The notes under the pieces: model-generated
Seen by the model: only the letters and a program-made list of their open reading frames with translations
Told to the model about the DNA's origin: nothing
The model's database searches: none
Shown here: positions 13,201 through 24,490 of the stretch, piece after piece
How positions within the stretch are numbered: the stretch's first letter is position 1
How the letters are laid out: each line of letters begins with the position of its first letter
Made by a program: the position numbers and the translations under genes
Source of the DNA: Saururus chinensis
Taxonomy: Eukaryota > Streptophyta > Magnoliopsida > Piperales > Saururaceae
NCBI GenBank assembly: GCA_035235625.1
Contig: CP141140.1
Coordinates: 64,782,581 to 64,846,580, forward strand
Length of the DNA: 64,000 bases
Direction of reading: 5' to 3'

Positions 13201-13859
13201 TGGTCGACTAGCGGCCGTCAAGTGGTCGTCCGGCGGTTGGCCGACGATCGAAGCTTATAAATAAAATTATTAAAGAATCATTGTAGAAATTACTGTAGTT
13301 GCATAGATGATTCAGTAAATTGCAGAACGGGATAATAACACAATTTAGTCTTAATTTTCCAATAACTAATACAACGATCTTACCTAGTTGCCATTTTGCT
13401 GTCGATCCATCGCTGTCGGTGCCTCACCGAAAAATTCTACCAGCAACTCTTCCTCCTTCTTTTAACCGTCCCCCCAAAAGCCCTAATTAATTTTTTTTAT
13501 AGGCATGAGATTAGGGCTCCTAATCCCATGAGAAATTAGGCCTCAAAAACCCAATTTCGAAACAGTAATTGATCGGGCCCGTATATTGACTTAGACGGAC
13601 AATTCACACATTAAATTCGAGTAAACGGGCCCTGCATGATATGTTCAACTTCATACGGCCGTATCTCCCTCATCTGGACTCCGATTCGCGTGTTCTTGAT
13701 GGCGTTTCGAAGTTCTTTTTGTCTACTTTCCATCCATATATACTTTAGCCACCACATCCAACATATGATTAAGTTATTCCCACGGGAAGATCAAGGGGTC
13801 CTACACCTTAATTTCCACGTGTACGACTTTAGGAATTTAGAAAATTCCCAGACGTTACA
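10253..13859 (+). mobile_element. solo LTR (3.6 kb), Ty3/gypsy-like, copy A
   Basis: It begins TGTCACGCCCGGATTTTT and ends ACGTTACA, and is flanked by the perfect 5-bp duplication TGACA (10248-10252 and 13860-13864). The whole length is matched, inverted, by 59126-62603. There is no polyprotein, primer-binding site or second LTR, so it is a solo LTR left by recombination. Long LTRs with TGTCACG...ACA ends are common in plant Ty3/gypsy lineages; the lineage assignment is inference. A GC-rich core lies at 12720-13260. Confidence 0.85.
12720..13260. other. GC-rich core of solo LTR A with repeated GCGGCC words
   Basis: This segment is far more GC-rich than the rest of the LTR and contains an irregular GGCCGCG/GCGGCCAAG repeat near 12990-13085. 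Overlapping open frames occur on both strands (minus 12721-13149 and 12699-13082, plus 12737-13135), as expected where stop codons are depleted. The equivalent segment in copy B (about 59800-60270) is also GC-rich. I read it as LTR sequence, not a gene. Confidence 0.6.
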
Positions 13860-13864
13860 TGACA

Positions 13865-14253
13865 TGTACAAGTCTAAATTGATATTTTATAGTAAGTTAC
13901 TTAATTCAGAGATCCCCACCTTGGTTGTCCTAATAGGGATAGTCGTCGATGTCTCTCTTGTTACCTCCAACTACCTCATCCCTCACTTAATTGGGTAAGA
14001 AGCTATATTCGCAGATAATGCCCGTATGTGCCAAATAATAAAAAGCTTCGTCCATAGATAAAATACTAACAAACTTAGCATATATATACACATATAAGAT
14101 TTATTCGCCAAATGTTAATCAATGATTATCCCTACATGTGGGCCATGCTTGGGCCCACGTGGGACGATGCAAGCATGCATGAGTGTGGCTGTGGCACTAA
14201 AATATCAAAAGCGTTGCCCGTCTCACTCACCATGACGTTCTGGCCCCAATGGT
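13865..14253 (+). promoter_or_regulatory. distal RANBP1 upstream region with site-II and G-box-like words
   Basis: TGGGCC (14139-14144) is followed at 14150-14163 by TGGGCCCACGTGGG, which combines a site-II/TCP element (TGGGCC/GGGCCCA) with an ACGTG core. Such elements are enriched in promoters of housekeeping and proliferation genes. They lie about 500 bp upstream of the TATA box, beyond a MITE, so a role for RANBP1 is only plausible. Confidence 0.35.
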
Positions 14254-14550
14254 AGGGAAGTCACTAAGGTCGGGTATATAGTAAAACCTGACCCAACCCA
14301 ATCCTAATGAGTCGAGTTTAGTTTTTAAAACTCAATCCTAATAGCTATATAGGTTTTAGGCGGTACAACCCGACCCAACTTAAATAAAATTATAAACATA
14401 AATTTTTAATATTTTTTAATATTTTTTTAAAATAATTATAATTTTTTTATTACTATAAACGGGTCAAATGGGTTTGGCTCGGGCGATTTAGATGGGGCCA
14501 GATTAGGGTTCTCGAGTTTGGCAAAACTCGACCATGAGGGCCCCTGCCCA
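14254..14550. repeat. diverged Mutator-like MITE upstream of RANBP1
   Basis: It resembles the element at 35018-35373: a GGTCGGG-type left end, paired CCCGACCC/AATCCTAATG words, an A/T-rich centre (14390-14460), then GGCTCGGG and TTTGGCAAAACTCGACC at the right. Flanks GCCCCAATGG and GCCCAACGG may be a decayed 9-10-bp duplication. Its right end is about 120 bp from the RANBP1 TATA box. Confidence 0.5.
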
Positions 14551-14668
14551 ACGGACCCGCAGCATCCATTTTCATAACATAAAAAAACTACTGAAAAGAA
14601 CTTTATTCCCATAGTGCCCTAATTTGCACAAATTTCTACTCCGCCGTGTCCTCGCTACCGCCTGCGAG

Positions 14669-14690
14669 TCTATATAAACCCAAACCCTAC
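14669..14690 (+). promoter_or_regulatory. RANBP1 TATA box and telo-box
   Basis: TCTATATAAA (14669-14678) is a good plant TATA box 114 bp upstream of the ATG, and AAACCCTAC (14682-14690) directly follows. Transcription probably starts near 14700, giving a leader of about 90 nt. Confidence 0.65.
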
Positions 14691-14791
14691 GCCCAGGCCG
14701 ACGGCCTTCATATCGCCACTCTGTCCATTCTGCTCCCTCCCTCGGAGAAACCCCTGTTTTTGCGCCGCGCCAAATTTTCCGCCTTCCGGCC

Positions 14792-17700
14792 ATGGCGAGC
14801 ACCGATCCCGATCACCGCGACGAGGAGTCCCACGAGACCGGCGCCGCCGGCGAGGACGAGGACACCGGGGCCCAGGTCGCCCCCATAGTCCGCCTCGAGG
14901 AGGTCGCCGTCACCACCGGCGAGGAGGACGAGGATGTGCTCCTGGATCTGTAAGCTTCTTCCGAGCTTTCCCATTTTTTCTTTGCTGGACTGCTTGTTAT
15001 CCGGAGAAATATTTCTTCGCAAGCTACGTCTTCTTCTGTTATGTGGATGGCGATTTTGGTTGCTGATTCCTGTTGTCACTTGATTCGGGTTAGATAGGAA
15101 AGCTTTCGTTGGATTAGCTGCTGGAGTATTTTTTTTTTCAAGTTTTGAAGGTTTTTGTCCAAGGATTGTGTTAAATGTGATATTAGAGTTTCGGTAGCAA
15201 CGGTGATTTCGTAAAACATTTAGCGACGACGTCTGTTTTTGTGATTTTCTCAAAGCGTGCGATCTTTGCTTGATTCGGGAATATATTATTTGCTGGTCCT
15301 TGATACATAATTCTGCTTAGATAAAGGATCATGGTCGTATTTTTCTAAATGGCAAGGTATCGAAACTATTGTTCATAGAATTTCTTTCTTTTCTGTAAAG
15401 GAAAGCGAAGCTTTACCGATTTGACAAAGATGGAAATCAGTGGAAGGAGCGCGGTGTTGGATCAGTGAAGCTTTTGAAGCACAGGGAGAGTGGGAAGGTC
15501 CGGTTGGTCATGCGCCAGGCAAAGACACTTAAGATCTGTGCTAACCATTACGGTAGTGGTCCTCTTTTTGTTGCTTATTTATTGTAGTTATTTTTATTTT
15601 AATTTTTTTATGCCGTTGCCCGTGAATGTATTAACTGTGCTGTGTTTTCATGTTCTAGTGTTTCCGTCAATCAAAGTACAGGAGCACGTCGGGAATGACA
15701 AGTCCTGTGTTTGGCAAGCTCCTGATTTTGCTGATGGAGAATTGAAGGATGAGACATTCTGCATTCGGTTTGGATCTGTTGAAAGTAAGTCTTTTCACCC
15801 ATTCGTATGCATCTGATTGATATATTCCCATCCAATTCTGTCGTGTTGCTTCTTAGACAGTATTTGATATGTAATGTACCTGATTAGTTACAGATTCTGC
15901 GCATGATGTTAATGATTTTATAGAACTTGTGCGGGCTTCTTGTTATGTGCCTTACTGTTTAAAGTATATATTTCGGTTTTGTGGTTATTTCACAGTGTGC
16001 ATTACTTACATCGAAAGTTCATCTTTTCATGGTTCTTTAGTTTGATGAATTGAGCTGACTGTTGTGTGAATATTTGAGGAAGTTATATAATAGGATGTCT
16101 ATTGAACAAAAGCAAGGGGGGCGAAGAGGAACAGGATAACAGAGTATTTGTGTATGTTTGCCCATTTTCAGTAAATAGGTGTATGGCCCTTTCATCCTTG
16201 AACAGTTAATTTGGGCAGGAAAAAGGAGATAGGAAAGGATACTATGGTGACAATTGAGTTTGGACTTTGGAAGGTTGTTAGCTAAGCATACCAAGGGGGA
16301 ACGGGACAAATGTCATAGAAGTCCAAATTTTTTTTACTTCAAAGAAGAGCATAATATATCTCCAAAATTACTAATGATGAGTTGGGTAAATGGAAAAGGC
16401 TTGAAGTGATTGGATTTGAGATGACTATGTTGTAGTTGGTGAAATATATGAGAAAAGGGGAGATCATTAGAATAGGGATTGGATTGTCTCTATGAAATTT
16501 GTTTTCAGATCTCTTCTTAATTTTGATTTCTGGTTTGACATGTATTGGGATTGGAAATTTCGGAAGTCAGCTGTATTTTTTGTTTGGTATAGGTTAATGA
16601 TGAGCTGTTCCCTCTAGATCAGATTTCAGTTAAACCTTGTAGTAGCAAGGGATTGATAAACCCATGCTAACCGAAGCTAAAATTCTGCTATAAAATTTGC
16701 AGCATTTCTGTACTAGTTGTTTCAGCACTGTTCCAAACTTCAAGCAGAGACTAAAAAAAGGAAACTTAACTGTTTATTGCCTAAACTAATGCTAAACAAC
16801 AGAAAAAAATTGTTGGAAAAAGATATAAACTAAGTGAGAACAAACAATAATTTCAACTCTATTTCGTATTCAGAACTGCCCTACATATTAGTGGACCTTG
16901 CAATGCCCACTCGGTCAAGGTCTTTGACTTCCTTTCACTATAATATACTCGATCCCAAAATTCCTTTTAACCAATTGGAGAAATCTTATGTAATCGAGGG
17001 ATAATTGACGTAGAGACTAAAATGTGACCTTAATACTATTTTTCTGAAAATATTCTATTCAATATTTGTAAATCAGCTGATCATTCCAGATTAAAGTCAA
17101 AAGATATGTCTGGATTCATTATGACCATACTAAGAAAATTTATATATAATTTTATGATTACAGAAATGCTCTTCAATTTTCTTAAAATTATAAAGAAAAC
17201 CAAGTATTTTTTAATATTCTTTTTACTAATGTGTCCTGGATTAGTTTAGTTCTATTCAACTGTGTTAGTCTGTCATCAGCTTTTTCTTGTAGCATGCCTA
17301 TAATGACATGAAAAGATGCCTTGTGGTGCATTTTTTTCAGTGTATAAGTGAGCCATACGATCATCAATTGGGTGGTATAAGCTAATACTTACATTGACTA
17401 TTACTTGTGTGTAGATTTGGCAATGCATATTTTGTTAGATGTGTAGTTCGAATTGCTATTAATCAACTGCATACTTGTTGATTTATCTGCACTATCTCCT
17501 CTTTAATGTGTTGAATGCTTTATTACAATTTGTGTTTATTTATTTTTAAATAATGCACAATTTGAAGCTTTCTATTCGCCAAGGAGATTGTGATTTTATT
17601 TGAACGCTGAAAGTATAACCACAACCTGACGCTTAAGTGTTCTTTTAGGTGAATTGCAAATGAACAGATGCAGATCTTTGTTGACATTTCTTTAGTGGTC

Positions 17701-18265
17701 CACATTTGCAGTGATGTGCTTCAGTTGCATATCTAAAAAACTTGTTTGGGACAAGTGAAAGTAGAATGTGTACTGGATTTTAGGTAGTTTTTGATACTAA
17801 TATGAAATTGGGAACTTGTGAGACCGATATGGGTTTTGAAAGTTAGTGACATGACTTGATATAACAGACTGCTTGTTTCCTGTTAGTTTAAAGTCTTTTT
17901 GGATCTTGAATGTATGTGCAGTAAACATTTCTGTAACATAGTGTCTTTGCCTTATATTCATTAATGTTCTGGGCTATGGGGAGAATTTTTTTTTATATAA
18001 ATTTTTTGTATCAGATTGCAGAAAGTTCATGGAGATGGTAGAAGAAATTGCTCAATCACAAGGGGGGAAATCAGAAAGTGAGGGTGATGCTCCTGTTGCG
18101 GAACTTGAGAACTTGAAAGTTGGGAATGACAGTGGCAAAGAGAAAGGGGAAGATAAGATAGAGGCGCCCCTTGCTGAAAAGAAGGAAGAGGAAAGTGTTC
18201 CATCAAAAACAGAGGAGTCGGGAAAAGTATCTGAGACTTCTGATGTTCCTGAGAAGAAGGAATGA
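14792..18265 (+). CDS. RANBP1: Ran-binding protein 1 (RanBP1)
   Basis: Exons: 14792-14949, 15401-15552, 15659-15784, 18015-18265. Introns are GT-AG with consistent phases, giving 228 residues, the normal length for plant RanBP1. RanBP1 binds RanGTP in the cytoplasm and assists RanGAP-stimulated hydrolysis, releasing RanGTP from karyopherins after nuclear export. An acidic N-terminus ([14 protein letters not shown]) leads into the Ran-binding domain at about residues 30-160. Visible domain motifs are [17 protein letters not shown] (W67 to G71 region), LKICANHYV and [17 protein letters not shown]. The C-terminal about 70 residues are charged, low-complexity and Glu/Lys-rich, ending VPEKKE. Exon 1 is GC-rich. 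Intron 3 is 2.2 kb. The gene converges on the importin-11-like gene, whose last exon ends 6.2 kb away. Confidence 0.95.
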
Positions 18266-19553
18266 TGGGCAATCTCTTCTTGTTAGTATAATTTCATATT
18301 TCAGGGTCAGTTCCCATAAGGTCAAAGGCTTCTACTTTTATCATTCCCTGGGCCGCAGGTCATGTACGATGTTTTAATCAAATGATAAGTAGAAAGGCTG
18401 TCAAGTCAACCAAATTAGTCCTTGCATAGAGAGTTTGGCAGTGTCTCTGATGGGTCATGTTTGGCATTATTGCTGTACGAGGGTTTTGGTTATCTCTGGA
18501 GTCTGGGGCTTTTATTCACAGTTTGAGTTTGATTTGTTTGGTGGTCGCTCTTATTAAAGGGCCTGTTATATCATTGGCAACTTTGGTGGGTTTTGGTATT
18601 CAGGGTGGACTTTGCATTCATATTTAATGAGAAATGATCGTATCTTGAGGGTTCTTTGTTACTTAGTTTCATCATTTTTTCGGGCAGAAGATTCAAGCCA
18701 AAAGATTCTGGTTTGAATCAATAGAAAACTTACTTCAATTGCCAACGTGGAATATGATATTGCCGTAAGTTGACCAAGTTCTGGTGAGCCATATTAGATT
18801 CCGGGATTCTATTTTGATTTATCATATACGGTATGGTCGTATCAGATCAATAAATTGGATCCTCGTGTTGCTTTGAGATGCTGAATGCATGCTTGGAATC
18901 TGGTCTCTTGTTGTACATGCGCAAAGTACAACATTCTTCTATTAATGCATGAGGAAGCATGGCATGACCTGACTCCAAGTGATGAGGTGAGGTGCTATTT
19001 TAGTAATGTTGGAAGGTGTTGGGTTTCTTACAGAATTAACATATTAATTCTGCATATAATCTGTTCTTAGGATGAAGTTCTTACATTAAATTCTTGAGTG
19101 GGCGGCTGGACCGAAAATCCTAAGTGAAATTCTGACTCCAAAATAGGAGAAATTATCGGGTACGCAAGGTGTACCATGGGGACTTCCCGTGGGATTTACT
19201 CTTGGACGGAGTAACTAGTAACTACCATTCTAATATGCTGGTTGGATCTCTCCATATTAAGGGAAAGGTCTTCCTGCATGAGATGTAATTATATTATATT
19301 CACTTTTTCTTACATTAATAATTTTGTTTGGTTTTTTTATTAATTTGGTATTTTAAAATAAACACCTCGTAATGGCTCCATTTAATTTTTTAAAATGAAC
19401 TAAAATACAAGTGTATGATGTATTTTTTTTATATAGTAGGAGAAATAAAGTCAAATTTAGGAAGGAGTTCTGGTGTGATCTCTAAGTGTAATAATTTTTC
19501 CTATTTTATCTTATTTTATTTATTTTTTTAGTTTTATTTTGATAATTAACTTC
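18266..19553. other. RANBP1 3' UTR and intergenic spacer
   Basis: The first few hundred bases are probably RANBP1 3' UTR; an AATAAA word occurs in 18846-18855. Beyond about 19300 the sequence is A/T-rich. A roughly 55-bp segment near 19440 reappears diverged and in the same orientation near 19837, on the other side of the foldback at 19554. No ORF of interest. Confidence 0.45.
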
Positions 19554-19777
19554 GAGAAGAGTTTTTTATGTTTTTTTTTAATAATGAGCCTAGCGTAAGT
19601 TATGCATGAGAGCTATTAATATTTAAGATCGATAGCATACATATTAGTATACGTCAACATAAGTAATATTGATATTAATGTGTGTTAGAGCATGTGCCGT
19701 TGATCTTGTGGATGATGACTCCCATGCATAACTTATGTTAGGCTCTCTTTCAGTGAGGGGTAGAAAAAACTCTTCTC
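19554..19777. repeat. foldback element (imperfect inverted repeat)
   Basis: The outer arms GAGAAGAGTTTTTT (19554-19567) and AAAAAACTCTTCTC (19764-19777) are exact reverse complements. The inner arms, starting GAGCCTA at 19586 and ending TAGGCTC at 19745, pair over about 23 bases with two mismatches. The loop is about 110 bp. It is probably a MITE or foldback element; no target duplication was established. Confidence 0.6.
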
Positions 19778-21041
19778 AAATACACACCCTATAGTGTATA
19801 CTTTTTTTTCCTTAAAAATATAGTGTACACTCACTAAGAAGGATAAAGTCAAATATAAAAAAAAGATCTTGTGTGATCTCCAATTACATATATTCATCAA
19901 AGCAATAAATAAAGGTTGTCACTTATTAAGAAAAGGGCACACATCAGCTGAGAATAAAAGAAAAGGCAACACAGATCTTTGGTAATTTGGGGCTGTTCCT
20001 CACAATGAAAACACATATTGGAACTGCGGATTGTAACACTAGCACATATGTAACATTCTTGCTAGCACCATAAAAAGAAAGAAGGCTAATATGCAAGGAC
20101 AATGGATTTTTATTTATCTTAATAATACCTTTAAAAGTTAATACTCTTTTTGTCCTAAATTAATAGTTTTATTTAGCAAAAAAAATTATTCCATATTAAT
20201 AGCTCCATATTGTTAAATTGAAGTAGCTGGGAACTTAGAAGAGTATTATAAGCTTATTTTTCCTTCTCTTAGACGTAAGTTTATGTCAACTAAATTACAA
20301 TAGTCCATTTAGTGAGGAGTATAATTCATAGTGACCATAAAATCTACTAGGAAATGTCATTACCTAACTTAGCCCCAAAGGACCCGGATAAAGTGGAAGG
20401 CTTAAGCCCATAAATAAAAGTGGTAGGAGATGCCACCTAAGCATGATGTTAGCAAGCCCCAATTACGTGTACACTAAATGATTATGTGAAAATCGGTTGT
20501 AAGTCCGACTCACAGAGCCCATCATCAAAGAGGTGCAATGACATGGCCTAGTATACAACTCACCAACGAGCTAAAACTCAGAACAATTATCTCGAATCTT
20601 AACATTCTCCCATAGGCTAGGGCAAAAATCCATAACTACCTTATATTAATTAACAGAGTTGTCAGGTCAGAGCCCTTGTTCATTCCCTCCTAATTGTTTT
20701 TCATTGATCTTAGCTTAGTGATAAAGTACTAACATATCAACAATTGTATAAAAAAAAGATAAGTGAATCATCATAAATAATATCAACTCACACAAGTCCT
20801 AATAGATGACACTAGCAAGGTTGAAATTAAATTGTGGTAATAAAAGGCCCATTGCACTTATTGGTGGGACTTGACTAAACAAAAGATAAATTATATATAT
20901 TATACCAAGTACACATATATTATATTAATAGTCATATGTATTGTATTGCAAACACACCTACTACCCTGCCAGAAGCCCATGGGGAATGAGGGTCTACCTT
21001 TATGGTTTTGACTACTTCTAAGCCACATAGACTAAGAGTCT
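19778..21041. other. repeat-rich intergenic sequence
   Basis: It contains a partial Stowaway-like segment near 20143-20215 (TTTTTGTCCTAAATTAATAG) and LTR-leader-like sequence around 20390-20650. No coding frame or complete element was recognised. Confidence 0.35.
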
Positions 21042-21269
21042 CACTACAACAAAAAGAACTATCAACAACATTTTTATAAAGCGTTGCTATGATTATTATT
21101 ATTTACAATACTTTTAATAGAGCATCACTACTAGTTATACTATTAATGACGCTTTTATAAAAGTGTTGCTAATAGTTATAAATTTTATGATACTTTTTTA
21201 TGCATCATAAAAAATTATTTTTAGTAATATTTTATTTTACGTCGCTAATAATCTTTTTTATTATAGTAT
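21042..21269. mobile_element. CACTA-type MITE
   Basis: The left end CACTACAACAAAAAGAAC is the CACTACAA(G/C)AAAAA terminus of plant CACTA (En/Spm) transposons. The reverse complement of the right end (TACTATAATAAAAAAGATTA) matches imperfectly. Between them are repeated short subterminal words such as TTTATAAA(A)G(C/T)GTTGCTA in both orientations, typical of this superfamily. No transposase is encoded. Confidence 0.55.
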
Positions 21270-23210
21270 ACCTCTATTACCTCGTAGTCACATCTCTTTT
21301 ATTTAAAGTTACTCTCTCTATCCTACATTCATAGGTACATTTGGTACTCCCTCCGTCACTCCAAAAGGCTCAACCTATCCTTCTTCCTGTCACCTGCAAC
21401 TGCAACTTCTGTTGGGAGAATCCACTTGCTAGTTGCCACAGGATGGCCGATGCAGACAATCTTGCCCCCCCCCAACACCACCGGCTGAGCCCCTTCTAAC
21501 CTTCGGTGGGGTGGATTGCACAGGAATACGAGAGCAGCAGCAGGCCTTCCTGTTGTTGTTTCCAGTGGTTATGACGTCATAACCCGCTGGAGAGTAGAGA
21601 CCACTCCCCTCTTCTAGAAAAGACTGCCACCACTAGTTATACTTTTCCCCATGGTGGTGCTCCTCTCTAGAAATAGAAATAGTATTTTTGTTGGCACCGG
21701 CCTATATGTCTTGAACTAGAACCTTTGTTGGTGATTGGGCTAGCCATGGCAGTGCTTTCCCTACGTCAGGACCTATGCCAATACCCTTAGTCGCAAAAAC
21801 ACCCTTCGCCATTGTCGGGGATTGTCCTACCAAGGCCAAGAAGGTAAGCCACTTTCTTCACGTCGAACAATTGTTGATCAGTCTGACCATGGCGACAGCC
21901 TAGCTTGAGGCCCAATTAGGTCAAATTGGCTTTACCCAAAACGGACCCGCATTGCCCATCAGCAATCGTGAAAGTGACCGACAATGGACAATGGACAATG
22001 GCCAATGGCGTGACCAGCTGTTGTTCGGTTGATCCCCAACCACCCAAAAATCCAATCTAATAGCATAATTTTCACATAAATAAGATGGGGATTATCATGC
22101 TAATTATACAAATAACTTGAGGCTACAAATCTTACCTCTCCAAACTATTGATCTTGCTGCATGCTCCTCCCTGCCATCGTCACTACTCATGCTCGCCAAA
22201 AAATTATATGCCTCTTAATAGGTATTTAAAATAATTAGTATTAGGTTCTTAATCTCGCGGTTGGCAACATATATTTGGAAGGTCTTGTCTTTTTTATTAC
22301 ATAAGATTTGGTCCACCCCAAATCACATAATTTCATTTATACAGGAAACATGCAATTTGTAAATTACTTCTTGTAACATGTTCTATCATGAGATTTCATC
22401 ATTCTTTATCTTCACCCTCCTCTCCCAATTCCCTGATAATGGTCATATCTCTGCTATCACCCTACTCTCTCATGACTTCCTTTTCTTTCTTTTCTTTCAC
22501 CTATGATTTCCCCCAAATCCCTTTTGCTCAAAGCACATAAAGCCCAAAGCCCATGTTATGTTATTTACTCGAATAACAGTGAGCACTCGGTTATCGTATG
22601 AAGGGTCACGATGCAATAGAAGAAAAAACATAATCGAGATAGAATATTGAAGAGAGTTCTTGCATTACATGTAACAAGACATACTCGCAATTAGGTTTAG
22701 AAAAAAGGTTTCATAACATTTCACGTACGAATTCACACTTTTCTCAAACACTAAGAATCTGAAATACAAATCATAAGGTCATGAATTTACGAAATGATAC
22801 AATTTAGAAATACCATATTTCTAAATGTATTTTCAAACATACCCCCAAAGAAACTGACAAAAATGCCCTCCATTAGGCAACCTAATAAGGCTCAAACCCA
22901 ATTTTCGTTACTTAAATTAACTAGGTTCTTAGAGTTAAGTAAACAATCCATTTATGCATCTAATTTAAGTAATAACCCTACACATCATGTCTAACTTCAA
23001 ATAATCATATTCCACTTTTACGCATTCTTAGTAACATTATAAAACTTCCTTGTACTTCGGGGAGTTGTTCTGCTTAAAAGATATGTCAAACTCAAAATTT
23101 TCTACATAGCCAAATTTGAAAAATTAAGATGTTACAAGTTGTAAAAAATGAAAAAACACATTTACACAGAAAATCCCTTTTTAATTAGGGCACCAAATTT
23201 ACAATTTTTT
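21270..23210. other. intergenic retroelement-like sequence without ORFs
   Basis: Moderately GC-rich stretches (21340-22060, with a CAATGGACAATGGACAATGG run near 21984) alternate with A/T-rich ones. This looks like decayed LTR-type DNA, but I could not define ends or coding domains. Confidence 0.35.
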
Positions 23211-23940
23211 GCATGAGGATTTACTAGGAGAGATCAAATTTAAGGGTTTTCACTTATCTATCAACATTTTATTACATGATAATTAGTTGTGGCTTGATCT
23301 CAACTCACCTTGGGCTTAGGTGAAGACAGGCATAATATTTGCTTTCCTAGCTGAGATAAGCTGGAGCCTACAGGAGCCAAGGCGGAGTCAAATCTCATTA
23401 TTTTTTTGTGCTTCCACTACCCTCTTCCCACTAATGGTTAACGCCTCTGAATTCATGATTAACGCCTTCAGACGAAGTACATAACTATGAACTTGTCAGA
23501 TCACAGAGCCAATAGAACAGGGGCCTTTTTTTAATCTATATGCGAAGATAAAAGCATGAGGATTTACTAGGAAAGATCAAACTAAAAGGGTTTTCAGTTT
23601 TCACTTCATTTATCAACATTCTATTAGACACAAGGATTAGTTGTGGCTTGGTCTCAACTCACTTTGGGCATAGGGGTACACGGGCCTAATATTTGCTTTC
23701 CTAGCTGAGAAAAGCTGAGCCTATAGGAGCCAAGCCTAAGCCAAATCTCATTGTTTTTTCGTGCTTGAACCCCACTCGCCTTAGTTCGCTCGGTCGGGCT
23801 TGTTGCATGACCGAATAGCCGCCTCCCTTTTCCCACTAATGGTAAACGCTTCTTAAGTCATGATTAACACCTTCAGACCAAGTACAAAACTATGAACTCG
23901 CCAGATCACAGAACTAGATAAAAGGGCCAATAGAACAGGT
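23211..23940. repeat. tandem duplication, two copies of about 310-390 bp
   Basis: Copy 1 (23211-23522) and copy 2 (23554-23940) both start GCATGAGGATTTACTAGGA and both end with CAATAGAACAGG. They share TTAGTTGTGGCTTG, TTTGCTTTCCTAGCTGAGA and CCCACTAATGGT in the same order. Copy 2 has an extra about 45 bp near 23770-23818. The pair lies 0.5-1.3 kb downstream of the importin stop. Confidence 0.75.
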
Positions 23941-24490
23941 TTGAACTCACATTTCAAATTTTTTTTATACCTGGAGTTTGTAAATGATACAAATATGAAA
24001 ACTATACCTTCACAAGTTGAAGTGAAAAGACAACTGTGAAGCACCCAAGTTTCAACCACTCATCTTTCACATTGACACTCAATAACCTATTTCTGATTTT
24101 TCCACCACTACCAGTGGCTGGTGGCTAACCTCTATATTTTGAGAACTACCGTGTGTGGTGGCCTTCAAAGCAAGTGCCCTAATTGTATTATCTACAACCA
24201 GCGAGCATTTGTATCATAGTGAAGTTATATTACAACAATCCTGATGTGATTATGAAAAACCCAGCGACAAAAATGGAACATCATCCCTCTCAAAAAATCA
24301 TGAAGTAGAAGCATATGCACCTGAAAAACATATACCAGATCTTAGTGGCGATAAAAATGAACTGAATGCGTAAATTCTTATGGACAATGAAAAGTGTAAC
24401 TTACACTATATGCAACAGGAAAATTAGCACAAGCTCTTGCAGGGGGAAAAAATGAGTGGACTACAAAGAATGAAAGTGGATATATAAACT

